The notes under the pieces are model-generated. The model saw nothing but the letters and a program-made list of their open reading frames with translations. It was not told the origin of the DNA and ran no database searches. Shown one piece after another: positions 37,201-47,679 of a stretch of 64,000 bases of DNA (positions within the stretch are counted from its first letter, which is position 1; each line of letters begins with the position of its first letter). Origin of the DNA: Panulirus ornatus (Eukaryota; Arthropoda; Malacostraca; Decapoda; Palinuridae); assembly GCF_036320965.1 (NCBI RefSeq), contig NC_092234.1, positions 48,011,954 through 48,075,953 of the forward strand, given 5' to 3'. A program made the position numbers and the translations under genes.

Positions 37201-40200
37201 TAATTACTGGTTAACCAGAGCAGTAAGTCTGTAGGTTGGTGGTTTCATGTTAACTCTGGTCACTTTTGGGGAGGGCCATGAATCGTGTTATTTGGAGAGA
37301 GACAGCTTCTTTTCTAGATAGTTTTCACTTATCACATAGATATATAAGAACCATGTGTCTCTAATTATCCATGGGTCAGTTTTTACTAATCTACAGGAGG
37401 AAGCTTTTTGCTCCTCAGAAATGGTTTTCTAAGATTACACAGATATTGAAATTAGATTGTTTATATTACAGGGTGGAAATCGTAGCCGCAAACCTTATCA
37501 GGTGGCACGTAAGGAGCGAATCACTGAACAGACTTATCAGATGTCTCGATGGACACCTGTCATAAAAGATATCATGGAAGACATCATTGAGAATAAACTT
37601 GAGGAGAAGCACTTCCCCTTCCTTGCTGGACGATCTGCTGCTATGCCTAGAACTGCACCTTCCAGGTGCGTTATACTCGTTAAGAACTCTCTTTTTTTTT
37701 ATCTTTTTAGGTCTTGATTTTTCCATTGAATGCTTGATATTGGAGTTAATTTTTTTGAGTTTCTTGGAGACTTTTAACTTTATTATGCTCATGGTCAGAA
37801 TCTGTAGACAGTTTCACACCATCATCTTGCTGTTATTCATACATCATTAATTGTCTTTATATTTAGAGTGGTTGAAATTATATACTGATTGCAAGCACAG
37901 CTGTTGGAGAATTGGTCATCCTTTTATGATAGTTTTTTATTTATGTGCATTTCCAACAAAGCTTTCATGGAGTGTGGAACACAATCTTGAACCTTTGTGT
38001 TTATCAGAGATTGCCATTTTTTCATTTTTCTATACATTTTTTTTCTTTTTAAAACTTTATGGATATTCTTTCTCTTCTGTGTTTGATAGTTGTTCAGCCA
38101 TCAGTCTTTGATATTTGTGAGAGCAAAATTTGCAGAGTTTATTGATTGAGAGGGTGAAGGCATGTACAGAGCATCAGATTGGGGAAGAGCAGTGCGGTTT
38201 CAGAAGTGGTAGAGGATGTGTGGATCAGGTGTTTGCTTTGAAGAATGTATGTGAGAAATACTTAGAAAAGCAAATGGATTTGTATGTAGCATTTATGGAT
38301 CTGGAGAAGGCATATGATAGAGTTGATAGAGATGCTCTGTGGAAGGTATTAAGAATATATGGTGTGGGAGGCAAGTTGTCAGAAGCAGTGAAAAGTTTTT
38401 ATCGAGGATGTAAGGCATGTGTACGTGTAGGAAGAGAGGAAAGTGATTGGTTCTCAGTGAATGTAGGTTTGCGGCAGGGGTGTGTGATGTCTCCATGGTT
38501 GTTTAATTTGTTTATGGATGGGGTTGTTAGGGAGGTAAATGCAAGAGTCCTGGAAAGAGGGGCAAGTATGAAGTCTGTTGGGGATGAGAGAGCTTGGGAA
38601 GTGAGTCAGTTGTTGTTTGCTGATGATACAGCGCTGGTGGCTGATTCATGTGAGAAACTGCAAAAGCTGGTGACTGAGTTTGGTAAAGTGTGTGAAAGAA
38701 GAAAGTTAAGAGTAAATGTGAATAAGAGCAAGGTTATTAGGTACAGTAGGGTTGAGGGTCAAGTCAATTGGGAGGTGAGTTTGAATGGAGAAAAACTGGA
38801 GGAAGTGAAGTGTTTTAGATATCTGGGAGTGGATCTGTCAGCGGATGGAACCATGGAAGCGGAAGTGGATCATAGGGTGGGGGAGGGGGCGAAAATTTTG
38901 GGAGCCTTGAAAAATGTGTGGAAGTCGAGAACATTATCTCGGAAAGCAAAAATGGGTATGTTTGAAGGAATAGTGGTTCCAACAATGTTGTATGGTTGCG
39001 AGGCGTGGGCTATGGATAGAGTTGTGCGCAGGAGGATGGATGTGCTGGAAATGAGATGTTTGAGGACAATGTGTGGTGTGAGGTGGTTTGATCGAGTAAG
39101 TAACGTAAGGGTAAGAGAGATGTGTGGAAATAAAAAGAGCGTGGTTGAGAGAGCAGAAGAGGGTGTTTTGAAATGGTTTGGGCACATGGAGAGAATGAGT
39201 GAGGAAAGATTGACCAAGAGGATATATGTGTCGGAGGTGGAGGGAACGAGGAGAAGAGGGAGACCAAATTGGAGGTGGAAAGATGGAGTGAAAAAGATTT
39301 TGTGTGATCGGGGCCTGAACATGCAGGAGGGTGAAAGGAGGGCAAGGAATAGAGTGAATTGGAGCGATGTGGTATACAGGGGTTGACGTGCTGTCAGTGG
39401 AGTGAATCAAGGCATGTGAAGCGTCTGGGGTAAACCATGGGAAGCTGTGTAGGTATGTATATTTGCGTGTGTGGACGTGTGTATGTACATGTGTGTGGGG
39501 GGGGGGGCCATTTCTTTCGTCTGTTTCCTTGCGCTACCTCGCAAACGCGGGAGACAGCGACAAAGTATAAAAAAAAAAAAAAAAAAAAAAAAATTTATGT
39601 CAGCCATATTCCCTGAAGGTTTAGTGTAAGGAGGCTTTACACGGAAGCATATGAGGCAGTTGTTACTCATTTTAGTTCAGACTTGCTTGGTTTTTCCCTG
39701 TTTAGTGAAAAAAAATTACTTTTCCAGAAATTTTTTTCTTTATTTTGATACTGAGATACACGAGTTGGTCTGTCCTTCCTGCTAGCCTGAAATATTTTTT
39801 GAAAGATCATTTGAGGTAAATTTGAGAGTTATCAGCTGGTAATATATGTGAAAAGTGCTCCGATATGTGTAAGATGTGTGGTGTTCATTGGCAGTTTGTT
39901 CCATATTATCTTGGCCCTTGGGCCAGTTGGAGAGTAATTGGTGATTTTTTAGCTAAATGATTAAGCTTCCATTGGTAATTGTTTCTCAGCAGAAGCCCAA
40001 GTGAATGACAGGGTTGTCAGTTAACGAAGCTCAGAGTCATGATGCAGGAAGAGGACTTAGTCAAAAATACTTAGTTCAGTCATCTTTGCATGATTTAGGC
40101 TGTAAAAGAAAAGATCATCTTGGTGTGTAGAAGCTTAATGATAATATCTTGTTTTTAAAGTGTACGTTACAACTGGCATAAAGAAAAGAGTGCGACTGCT

Positions 40201-41218
40201 GTCAAGAATATGCCGCGGCTCTTGTTGTTTGTTGTGGGTGGCATCACATACTCTGAAATGCGTGCAGCATATGAAGTCACTAAGTCTGGCAAGAACTGGG
40301 AGGTCATCATTGGTAAGTTGTCTTCACATTAAAACCTACTTGGGAAAATGGGTGTAAGATTTTATGAAAATAATATCACCCATGTATCTTCTGTGTTGTA
40401 GGAGACCAAGAGGGGCAGGAGCAGGGTACTGGAAATCTACCCATCCTTTATTATTTTCCAAAAAAAAGAACAGAGAACATTGCCAAATGAAGATATTTTA
40501 TCCTCTAAGCTCAATCATCCATTCTAAATGCTACCTCGCTTATGTAGGAAATAAGCATGTAAAAGAAAAGAGAATGAAAGAATTGCATGAAGTACTGGGA
40601 TAGTTTTGGAATCATAAAATTCATCCCATTGAGGGGGTATAGAGAGAGTGAAGACAGTGATATATTTTTTGAAAAGAATAAATGGACAAAAAGAATGAAG
40701 CAGATAGGGAGCTAAAAAAAAATGTTGATTAGTAAGTATAAGGATTTATGTTTAAGTGGTAAAGCCATGTAGAAAGAAGGATTAGAAGTCTAGTAGAGTG
40801 CATTAAATGAGAATGGTTGGGTGGAAGTGTAAAGAAAAGCCACATAAATTTGAAATAGGGAATCAGTAAGAGAGTGGCCCAGTTCTGGAAGATTTTGAAA
40901 TGGGTGGGAGATTACGCATGGACTCTTTTGAAGAATGTGGAAAGAGCATTTCATATTTAAAGTCGAAGAATGAAAAGGTAGATATTCCTCAAGATTGTAG
41001 AATTATATGTATTAGGCTGACTAGAATATTTATTTTAGCATACAGTTACATGTTGAGGTTCAGGTTTGAGTACTATAAATGTAATATTTTGTATGCATAC
41101 ATATATGGAGATATAAAAATTTACATCCAAAATAATAGTTGCACTTCTGTCTCTTACAGGGTCAACTCACATTTTGACGCCAAAGGAATTCTTAAGTGAC
41201 CTTCGTAATCTCAGCTGA
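22068..41218 (+). CDS. Rop: Rop / unc-18 / Munc18-1 syntaxin-binding protein (SM family), 11 coding exons, 5' end missing
   Basis: Joined exons: 22068-22205, 22755-22910, 24486-24589, 27466-27605, 28294-28474, 30695-30863, 32136-32348, 35435-35655, 37472-37665, 40161-40312, 41160-41218. All junctions are GT-AG and keep one frame, giving 574 residues plus TGA. Known family role: a cytosolic Sec1/Munc18 protein that clasps syntaxin-1 and templates SNARE assembly for synaptic vesicle exocytosis. Visible words from the N-terminus: [31 protein letters not shown] (domain 1, syntaxin cleft); [40 protein letters not shown] (domain 2/3); [19 protein letters not shown] and [20 protein letters not shown] (domain 3a helical hairpin); [13 protein letters not shown]-terminal [12 protein letters not shown]. 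Residues matching Munc18-1 D34, R39, K46 and E59 appear retained. The site of vertebrate P335 reads His, as I recall for fly Rop. Family length is about 590, so about ten residues (an MALK-type first exon) lie in an exon I could not find upstream. Confidence 0.97.
22755..22910 (+). CDS. Rop: Rop coding exon 3
   Basis: Starts with the last two bases of Ile, then [19 protein letters not shown], and ends HVYFTE plus one base. Acceptor TTCTTACAG, donor GTAAGT. This is domain 1, including the VEDINK segment of the syntaxin cleft. Confidence 0.96.
22911..24485 (+). other. Rop intron 3: unique sequence plus old LINE 3' tail
   Basis: AT-rich intron. It holds a short tandem duplication (23185-23282, GAAAAAAATTTGATGAGATC units) and a diverged LINE 3' end at about 23735-24050. 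Nothing coding was seen. Confidence 0.7.
23735..24050 (+). mobile_element. Old LINE 3'-tail fragment (long-tail form)
   Basis: Carries the tail words TGCTGTCAATGGATTGAACT, GGTAAACCATGGAAATGTCT, GGTTTCGGTGCATTACACAT and GCACTACCTTGCTGATGCAG, shared with the LINE tails at 33.3 and 34.0 kb, then a decayed TATG/TGTG tract. No RT coding part precedes it, so it is either a severe 5' truncation or a tail-derived SINE. Confidence 0.75.
24486..24589 (+). CDS. Rop: Rop coding exon 4
   Basis: Encodes (T)[15 protein letters not shown]... to [11 protein letters not shown]. Acceptor TATTACAG, donor GTATTT. It ends in phase 0 and joins VFSLD in the next exon. Confidence 0.96.
24770..26140 (-). mobile_element. 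Ancient CR1/I-type LINE remnant (RT, broken) in Rop intron 4
   Basis: Reading the minus strand across frames gives decayed RT words in the right order: KAFDNF (motif A region), [28 protein letters not shown] (motif B, normally PQGSVLGP), LKFAANN where FADD is expected, then [16 protein letters not shown] and [10 protein letters not shown] words typical of the C-terminal part. Many stops and frameshifts are present and the catalytic DD is lost. This family differs from the young LINE elsewhere in the window. Confidence 0.7.
26860..27165 (-). mobile_element. Small fragment of the same CR1/I-type LINE C-terminal region
   Basis: The minus strand gives [12 protein letters not shown] and further text resembling the LWNSLP...F C-terminal end of CR1/I-like LINE proteins. 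It is short and diverged. Weak GT/CA-rich sequence lies just beyond, near 27150. Confidence 0.45.
27466..27605 (+). CDS. Rop: Rop coding exon 5
   Basis: Encodes [20 protein letters not shown]... [20 protein letters not shown] plus two bases of Arg. Acceptor CATCAACAG, donor GTAAGA. Matches the domain 1/2 boundary of the family. Confidence 0.96.
28294..28474 (+). CDS. Rop: Rop coding exon 6
   Basis: Completes Arg, then [40 protein letters not shown] and HELTLQ. Acceptor GGTGACAG, donor GTAAGT. The ILDRGFD word is one of the most conserved in SM proteins. Confidence 0.97.
28475..30694 (+). other. Rop intron 6, containing a minisatellite
   Basis: Unique AT-rich sequence flanks a diverged minisatellite of about 40 bp at 29430-29960. 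No coding signal was seen. Confidence 0.7.
29430..29960 (+). repeat. Minisatellite of ~40 bp, about 13 diverged units, intronic
   Basis: Units follow the pattern TTAGGAACTAGTGGTTTTGG plus CTGTAGTGATGGCAGAGATG, with many point changes. Divergence between neighbouring units is clearly greater than in the satellite arrays at 55-58 kb, so this array is older. Confidence 0.85.
30695..30863 (+). CDS. Rop: Rop coding exon 7
   Basis: Encodes [40 protein letters not shown] and [11 protein letters not shown] plus one base. Acceptor TTTTTTAG. The donor is GTGTGT at 30864, chosen because it gives the in-frame Glu that joins FMATKRNM in exon 8. Confidence 0.95.
30864..32135 (+). other. Rop intron 7
   Basis: Unique AT-rich intron. 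I see no repeat family or gene in it. Confidence 0.6.
32136..32348 (+). CDS. Rop: Rop coding exon 8
   Basis: Encodes (E)[20 protein letters not shown], the [20 protein letters not shown] helix and [12 protein letters not shown] plus one base. Acceptor TTTTTCAG, donor GTATGT. This is the start of the domain 3a hairpin that binds the SNARE helices. Confidence 0.97.
32600..33480 (+). mobile_element. Old LINE 3' half (RT C-terminal part broken) with long-form tail
   Basis: Starts at [20 protein letters not shown], continues through YLGVDV and [20 protein letters not shown], and breaks at a TAG after TVLYGC (32955). The remainder is readable only with frame changes. The tail at 33297-33480 has the long form (TGCACTGTCAGTGGACTGAA, CAGTGCATTACACATGACAG). 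It is same-sense as Rop and clearly older than the 38.1 kb copy. Confidence 0.85.
33750..35190 (-). mobile_element. Old LINE 3' half with complete long-form tail, antisense to Rop
   Basis: On the minus strand: the RT segment ahead of the catalytic box, then [20 protein letters not shown] (FADDT reads FTDDT), [16 protein letters not shown] and [13 protein letters not shown], broken by frameshifts and a duplicated 31-bp segment at 34612-34672. The tail runs to 33763 and contains both tail modules, ending in CTACCTCGCTAACATGGAAG and a T/A-rich end. This copy defines the long tail, which the young copies lack. Confidence 0.85.
35435..35655 (+). CDS. Rop: Rop coding exon 9
   Basis: Encodes (G)[40 protein letters not shown] and [12 protein letters not shown]. 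Acceptor TACTTGACAG, donor GTAAGT. Phase 0 at its end. Confidence 0.97.
35656..37471 (+). other. Rop intron 9
   Basis: Unique AT-rich sequence. A short dispersed repeat lies near 35990-36110, and a stretch near 36880-37010 resembles the CR1/I-type LINE 3' region at 24.9 kb (GTGTAGCTTATGGTGGAGGC). No coding signal. Confidence 0.55.
37472..37665 (+). CDS. Rop: Rop coding exon 10
   Basis: Encodes [40 protein letters not shown] and [19 protein letters not shown] plus two bases. Acceptor ATATTACAG, donor GTGCGT. The [12 protein letters not shown] core is conserved; the start and tail are family-variable loops. Confidence 0.96.
38130..39386 (+). CDS. LINE reverse transcriptase ORF fragment (418 codons, open)
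   Basis: The ATG lies at or just outside the truncation point, so it is not the native start. RT motifs: FMDLEKAYD (residues 55-63, motif A Asp), [13 protein letters not shown] (motif B, ~113-125), [10 protein letters not shown] (161-170, catalytic DD), YLGVD (231-235). After the RT come LYGCEAW (287-293), [17 protein letters not shown] and GRPNWRW, a C-terminal region common in invertebrate non-LTR elements. The endonuclease and N-terminal RT are missing, so the copy cannot be autonomous. Clade not settled (RTE- or Jockey-like C-terminus). Its open frame signals recent insertion, not a host gene. Confidence 0.9.
   Translation: MQSLLIERVKACTEHQIGEEQCGFRSGRGCVDQVFALKNVCEKYLEKQMDLYVAFMDLEKAYDRVDRDALWKVLRIYGVGGKLSEAVKSFYRGCKACVRVGREESDWFSVNVGLRQGCVMSPWLFNLFMDGVVREVNARVLERGASMKSVGDERAWEVSQLLFADDTALVADSCEKLQKLVTEFGKVCERRKLRVNVNKSKVIRYSRVEGQVNWEVSLNGEKLEEVKCFRYLGVDLSADGTMEAEVDHRVGEGAKILGALKNVWKSRTLSRKAKMGMFEGIVVPTMLYGCEAWAMDRVVRRRMDVLEMRCLRTMCGVRWFDRVSNVRVREMCGNKKSVVERAEEGVLKWFGHMERMSEERLTKRIYVSEVEGTRRRGRPNWRWKDGVKKILCDRGLNMQEGERRARNRVNWSDVVYRG
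38137..39617 (+). mobile_element. Young 5'-truncated LINE with poly(A) tail, inserted in Rop intron 10
   Basis: Homology to the other young copies (430-2049 and 61910-63682) begins at ATTGATTGAGAGGGTGAAGG and ends TACCTCGCAAACGCGGGAGA then CAGCGACAAAGTATA and about 25 A. The poly(A) gives the 3' end and polarity. The short form of the 3' UTR (ORF end joined almost directly to AGGTATGTATATTTGCGTGT) is shared with the other young copies. Inserted same-sense as Rop. Target-site duplication is not clear. Confidence 0.93.
40161..40312 (+). CDS. Rop: Rop coding exon 11
   Basis: Encodes (S)[39 protein letters not shown] and GKNWEVII plus one base. The acceptor is unusual (TTTTTAAAG), but the join gives the family's S-x-RYxxWHK word. 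Donor GTAAGT. A young LINE lies in the intron just upstream. Confidence 0.94.
40313..41159 (+). other. Rop intron 11
   Basis: Unique AT-rich intron with a decayed SINE-like copy near 40400-40560. Confidence 0.6.
40395..40560 (+). mobile_element. Decayed SINE-like repeat (same family as 2616-2859)
   Basis: In order: AGGAGACCAAGAGGGGCAGG, GGAAATCTACCCATCC, TTTTCCAAAAAAAAGAACAG, then CTAAATGCTACCTCGCTTAT and GTAGGAAATA. Each has a counterpart in the fresher copies at 2.6, 15.7 and 61.7 kb. Strong divergence implies an old insertion. It is not in (TA)n. Confidence 0.6.
41160..41218 (+). CDS. Rop: Rop terminal coding exon 12
   Basis: Encodes (G)[18 protein letters not shown] followed by TGA at 41216-41218, matching the C-terminus expected for fly Rop. 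Acceptor CTCTTACAG. Confidence 0.95.
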
Positions 41219-42890
41219 AGCACATGACCCCCCCATGACCCGGCCTCTCCTTCCTCCTCCAAATCCTCCTCCTCTGAATCCATTTCCTCTGCAAAATATC
41301 CTCCCCCACCCCCTCCTCCATCTCCATGTTCAACCCGCTCCCCACCCTCCACCGCCACCCCCACTCCTGACCCATCTCCTCTCTCTCCATCAATCCCTAT
41401 CATTGATCTCATGCTTGCTCTCCTCCCTGTCTAATGCAAAGCTTTTGCGGCATGAAGAAAATGTTCCACGATAAAGAACTTTTTATCAGACTTCAGTAGA
41501 GGTAATTTTCAGCAAAAGATTGTTACTGAAGGCTTTGTGAGTTCTTTTAAGTGACAGAAACTAAAGGTTTTGTGATTACTCTTCATTGGTGTATGAAATT
41601 TAACAGTTGGGTAACATTCTTTAGGGATTATGCAATTTATAAGCATAGTTTTCTGCAGTTAAGTTAATGAAAATGGATGAAATTTTATTGTGATTTTATG
41701 AATAGGATGAAAATGCTCTAAGTTGCCTTCCAGGTGAAAACTTTGCTTAATGATTCATAGTGTTTGATAATTTTCAGTATTTATCTTTGAGATGGCCTTA
41801 AATTCATTACGAGGTACATCATATTATGTAGACTGAAAATGTCGTGCCCCAGATTCTTTGCATGTTAATATTCAATTTTTTGTATTTTGACATTTAGGTA
41901 CTTCAGATGCTACAGAATAGCTCTAGTTGCATCCCCTTAACCATACATCCTTCATGTGTGTCACAATTAGTGAGTTTGAGCTCTAGGAAATACTTCAGTA
42001 AGGCTTTTGAATAGCCACATCACAAATACTGAAGTAACACTAGAAGTTCAGTCTGCCTGTGTGGCACACTTTAGCTAAGGTGCATCGCTAAGTGAACATT
42101 TTATTTGACAAACTTTTTGTAAATGGAGGAATTCCTTTTAGTTTCTAAAGTGCATCATTTTCTTTTAATAGTCATAGCTTGATAAGATTGAGATGAATAA
42201 TGGAAATTTCATACCTCATGAAAAGTGAGACCATAATCATTGATTAAGAGTATTGCTGTTGCCTCATTAAACCAAAAGGACTCGTTTTGGCAGATGTTCA
42301 TTGATAGAAATTTCAGGTCATCAAGTGTTTGTATATGGATGATAAAATGTACTTGTTTAGGTATTTAAGCACATACTTATGAAACAAAAGCTCTTAAATA
42401 TGTATTCACCCATTATAAATTAAAAAAAAAATGAATTTATACTTACACATATTGTTACTTATCATGTGTGCACAGAAATTGGTGCTTATTTATGTATGTT
42501 TATAAGGCAGAAATGATGCATTTGTGTTGATGATATAAGGTTAATGAAAAAGGTATATGAGAGTCATTTGGATAATTTGTTCTTTTTCATCGAAACTTTT
42601 GAGTTAATGAGGCTGCAATGCAGTTTATATTGTAAGACCAGCTGGCAAAACATACTTCCCCCTAATATTATTAGCGATGCACAAATAGCAGGCATCATTC
42701 ATTGTGTGGTGGCAGGTTGGAGCTGCAAAAAAAAAAAAAAAAAAGTGATGCAGTGGGCCATTTTGAACATTCTTAATGTTTTTTGAAGTGCTTACAATTT
42801 TAACTGTTAACTGGGAAAACCTGGATAGAAGTGGAACTCAAAATTGTTCATTGCATCACAGATTAATAAATCTATCTGTGACCTGGTTTG
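41219..42890 (+). other. Putative Rop 3' UTR (proximal)
   Basis: Unique, AT-rich sequence follows the stop codon. It contains a pyrimidine-rich CTCC stretch (41229-41420) and no reading frame with recognisable protein. The end point is a guess from the nearest AATAAA. Later AATAAA sites at 43177, 44520 and 44546 could extend it. Confidence 0.4.
42865..42870 (+). promoter_or_regulatory. Candidate poly(A) signal AATAAA for Rop
   Basis: First AATAAA after the stop codon, followed within 30 bases by a GT-rich stretch (TGGTTTGTCTTGGCGTGTGC), as a cleavage site would need. There is no transcript evidence in the sequence. Confidence 0.3.
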
Positions 42891-45800
42891 TCTTGGCGTG
42901 TGCTGGGTCATGGTTTATTGCCTAACTGGGTCGTTAGGCTCTCCATATGCAATCCTCAAAACTCTCTCACCAACCATATTAGCCTGGGCTTACTCCCTCT
43001 GTATCAGAATAGTCATGCATGGTCCTCATCTTATTTACCCTCTTTTATTATCAGAAACGATTATCACTCACCCAACAGTATTTGACTCGAGGACAAGACA
43101 TGACTGGGTGGGCTTTTTAGATTTTGGATAATTTCAAAGATCTGGTGTTTACATGCATGACGCTTCTTACCTCCAGAATAAATGGCAAAAGATAAAGATT
43201 GAATTAGATGTACTCATATTTGAATGCTTATACATTATGCATAATAATAAGTATTTATATAAACTTGCTGATATGGACAATGTATGTACATTTAGATATG
43301 TGTATGTTGTGTTTTTAGTAAGAAATGATTTTTCCTTTTAAGGCAAACGCTACAGTCATAAGGCAGATTTTATACCAGCTTGATCCAACTTGACGTGACT
43401 GACTCTGTTTACCTCATGTCATTGTCACCATCTCCACAGCATATCTTGTGAACTTTTCTTCGTCTTTAGCCTGTGCTCTTTTCCCTCAATGATTCCATTT
43501 TGTGCCCGTGGCGGTTGGTATATTTTTAGTCGTTGATCTTCATATCGTTGGTGTAGTCAAGTAGGCTAGTTTGTTGACTTTGAAGACCAAGCTTATGATT
43601 ATGATAATTGTAATAGCAGCCATTACTTATGTATAGAGGTTATGGTAGGTATTTTTTTAGTCAAAAGTTGAGGAAACCATAAGTATGTAAATTCTAGTTA
43701 ACCTTAATTTTGTACAAGGGCTTTTGCTAGGAGCATTTGTTAAATTGGAATGCATTGTTTCTGAATGTATAAGTAAAGAGTAACCCAAAAGTGAATAGTA
43801 TATACCATGTAACTGTTGTATTTAATGATTTTTCTTACATTTAAACAATTCATTGTAATTGATATGAGGTTCTACTATTCTCTTAATAGAAAGAATTCAC
43901 ATCTTTAAATACTGGGCTGTCATAATGAGAAACAGATTGCACTGATGAATGTAGAATTGGTGTGTTCGTATTAACAGATCCCTCAATATTTACAAATAGG
44001 GTAATTCAGCAATTTATTTAGAAGTCATTTATCTTACAGCATCTTGAAAAATAAGTTCTGATCGTTGACATAATATATCAAAACATTCCAGTTGTTACCT
44101 AGATTTACTTGATCATGTCCAAGCATGTCATGTGAATCTGATCAGTAGGAAAACTATTTCAGTGATCTAGTTTATGTATATTGAAGTGTACCATTGATAA
44201 ACTTAGCTTTAAGGTGATGCACCCAAGAAAGAGCGGCAGCCAGCAATGCCAGTCTATTGTTTCTAAGTTTTTTGGTTGTACTTAATTACATTCTAGGTTG
44301 GTCATTGAAGACCTGGGTTATACAATAGCGGCATCCTGCTGGCAAAACGCTTATATTATGCAATGAATATTTACATGGTTTTAAAGTATAATTTATCAGT
44401 TATGTAGTGTTAATGCTAGAAGCAATAACCTCTGTAGTTTTGCTGCTTTTATAGCAGATTGTGGTTTTGAGCTGTGAGTATGACACTTTTTAGAAAACAC
44501 AAAAGTCTTGCCATTTGTCAATAAATGTGTGGATTAGGAAAAGGTAATAAAGAGTAATACTAACTGTAACTATTGTAACTGAATAGCTAATTGGCCTTGT
44601 AAGTTCTAAGCTCTGGATGTTAGGGTTCTCATGCAGTGACACGGAATATTTGCTCTCCGAGTGGTTACCAGATGAACTCCTAAGCTACTTTGCAGCAGTC
44701 CCTGATCAAATTGGTATCGGCACACTGACTAGTACAGCAGGAGGGATATGGTGAAAAAACTAAATCATAATTTTCAGTTCCATAGCCTGGCAAGATATCA
44801 TGAATAAGGATACATATGGGACAAAGACATTGTAATCTCCTTGTTGATTACATTGTTTGATAGAGGCATTGAGATTGTTGATTAAGAGAGCAGAGCTTAG
44901 ATATTGCTTGCATGTCATGCCTTGTTGGTGGTTATTATGGGCTGTGTTTGAGAGACACATTCAATTCATTTGTTTTACTTAACTTGATATATGATCTCAT
45001 TCCATATCTGGTGTAACTTTGTTGATAGCTAGAGTTGTGTCCGTTATTCTAGTCAAAAGCCATCCTTTAGAAGAGCTGATATATATAGTGGGAAATAATT
45101 TAGAAGGACCTCTTTTAAGCACAAGTGAAACAAGTTTAGTAGACACTGGATTTGTTGAGAACATTGGTCAGGGTAAGTAACTGGTGAATGTTCATTGGCT
45201 TGAATGTGCCTCAAGAAGACAAATGCAAGTTTTAAGCACCAAAAGTTTACTGCAGTGTGTTAAATAGACAGAGGCAAACCTGGGCTACTACCAACGTTTG
45301 GGCTTTACTTGGCCTCTGCCTTATTGTTGGACTGGTTGCCTCTGTACCAGAAATAATGAGTTGCCATTTGACACTAACAAATTGGCTAATCTTGGGTCTC
45401 TTTTTATTTAGGCTTCAGCATTTAAGTCAGCCTAACTGTCCATGTATGGTTGGCAATGAGTGTACTTAAGACATAATGTGACATGTCTAGTAGTCATCAT
45501 CCCCTCTAGTTTGGTATGGTGCACTGTGTAGCCACACAGATTACTTGCATTACTCTTTAGGGGATGTTATTCATGTCACGTTCTTTGTATTATGCATTTC
45601 TTTAGGTTTTCTGTTTTCTTCAAAATGTTTAGAAATGTATACTGGACTGATATTTGTTAAAGCAGAAAATTGAGAGAAATTAAAGGTCAGTATTAATTAT
45701 TTGTGGGTTTTAGTCACTAAGACTTGAGAAGGGGACTGTTATAAGGGCATAATTTGATTCATATTCAACGAATTTTCCCTTCTAAGTAGAATCTGCAAAA

Positions 45801-46889
45801 GGACCCCATTTTTAGTTTTTGATTCATAGTTGTATATAATTGTTTATAGGGTTGTTGTTTATTTCAGTGTTGGTTGAGATGATTGGTTGTAAATATATAG
45901 TATAAGGATTATTTAATATAAACTGTACTTCATTTTTGACAGGATTATCAAGCTCATGTTTCCAAAGTTTCCTACCTGGTTTGACTTGAGAGTATAAGCT
46001 TTTTTTATGAGCTGTATGCCTGGCAACTGGAAGAACAGTTTTCTAAATTATGAAAGTCGATATGTCATGATATGATGTAAACAGTAAAAATTTTATATTG
46101 CTGTCACCAGCTTTGCATCTTTCTCAGTGCTTCTTTTGGAAGGAAGAGGCAGTCCAACAAAATTAAAAGGACTGGAGACAGCAATTTGTTGAGCAGGCAT
46201 ATGGCTGGTGCATCCTAGACATTCCCACAGTTCTTCAGCTCCATACTCTGTGTTGTCTTGTCCTGTTGGCTATCATGCCTCAACTTATTAATATATATAT
46301 GTCATTAGTCATCAGTAGTCTTTCTTTGACCTAATTCTTGGGGATTTTTTGTGCAAAATTAGAATTTAATTTTTATACATGTCTTCATTCATCTGTAAAG
46401 GTAATTAGGCCTGACAGCTTTTATGGACCACCAGGATCTGTCAGTCTAAATACTCTCAGCTTTTCATGCAATGCTGTTGTGTATACCACTATGTATATCA
46501 CATTTGGAATATTTAAGAACTCTGCAGCTCTGCAATAAGAACATAATCAAGCCAGCATTGTTGGTTGTATTACATAATCTTCATCTCTTTATGGCACTAA
46601 AAATATAATCTGGAAAAGATGGTAAATACTGGAAAATATAAAAATGTGAAAAAATATGATACATTACTGTGTTTTAAAATACCTTCAAATTAAGGACACT
46701 GGTAGTGGTGTTAAATTCAACTGGTTAAGATGAAAACCAATTAAATGATGTAGATCAGAAGGGTTGAGTGAATTCTTCCATGAAGGAAAAATGTTATGAT
46801 TGTTTTATATTGTTTTATTGATACCCTTCTCAGGATTGCAAATCTTAACAAGGGAACTATAAGATACTAATACGTGAGTTGTGTGTGTA

Positions 46890-46985
46890 GATTGGTGTAT
46901 CTGGACCCTGTGCGCATGAGTGTACGCTGCAAGTAAAAAAGTCACCTGTGTTGAGGCTGTATCGTTGGGAGTATAGCATCTTGGC
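46890..46985 (+). repeat. Dispersed repeat fragment (three related copies in the window)
   Basis: TGCAAGTAAAAAAGTCACCT, GTTGAGGCTGTATCGTTGGG, AGTATAGC resembles 48595-48660 on the same strand and 36040-36110 on the opposite strand (GCAGCCTCGCCAAAGGTGAC reversed). Family unknown. Confidence 0.4.
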
Positions 46986-47679
46986 CAATACCGTAACTTG
47001 AACTTAGAAAGAGGTCTTAGGATAGTTATAAATAAGAATGTATAACTTCATGGAAAATATAAGATTTTACAAATTATGTGATCTGTACGTCTTGAATTTT
47101 TCATTTTCCATTACACAATACTTTAGTGAGATCTATTCTGGGCTTAGTTTAAGTAGCAAGACCATTGTACATATATATCATATACTATGATTTGTCTCCC
47201 ACTTGCCTTACTCCTTGCTGTCGTGTGCATCTTTCATCCTCTGTAGTTAATATCAGTAACCAAACATAAATATGTTTTTGATTTTGTATTCCACATCCAT
47301 CTTCACAGGTTTGTCTCCTCTACTTTGGCACTTTTTTCCTTTGGTGAACTAAATTTATCTTTCCCTTTGCACTACTATAACTTTTTTATTTCGCACTTTC
47401 CACTGTAACTCATTGACTACCCTTCTCAGAAATCTTTGGCTTATATACATCCTTGCTGTTCCACTGTTTGAAGTATTTCCCTGTGGGAGATTTGTGATTC
47501 ATGCAAGAGATGCCTGTGAGTTCATAAGCAGACATATTGGACACAAACACAATCATGTGGGCACACTGTGTCTACCACAGACGAGCACCTAGACTGTACT
47601 CCAGAACAGGGGTTTTCAATCTTTTTGAAACTGCAGAACCTTACATCTGATCTGGCAAAGAATTTTTTTTTTTTTCATG

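Larger units (their letters stand above)
37666..40160 (+). other. Rop intron 10, carrying the young LINE copy
   Basis: About 470 bases of unique sequence, then the LINE at 38137-39593, then about 560 unique bases to exon 11. Confidence 0.75.

Noticed and set aside
41196..41474. Pro-rich frame overlapping the Rop stop codon
   Set aside because: It is out of frame with Rop exon 12, and the Pro richness comes from CTCC runs in the putative 3' UTR.
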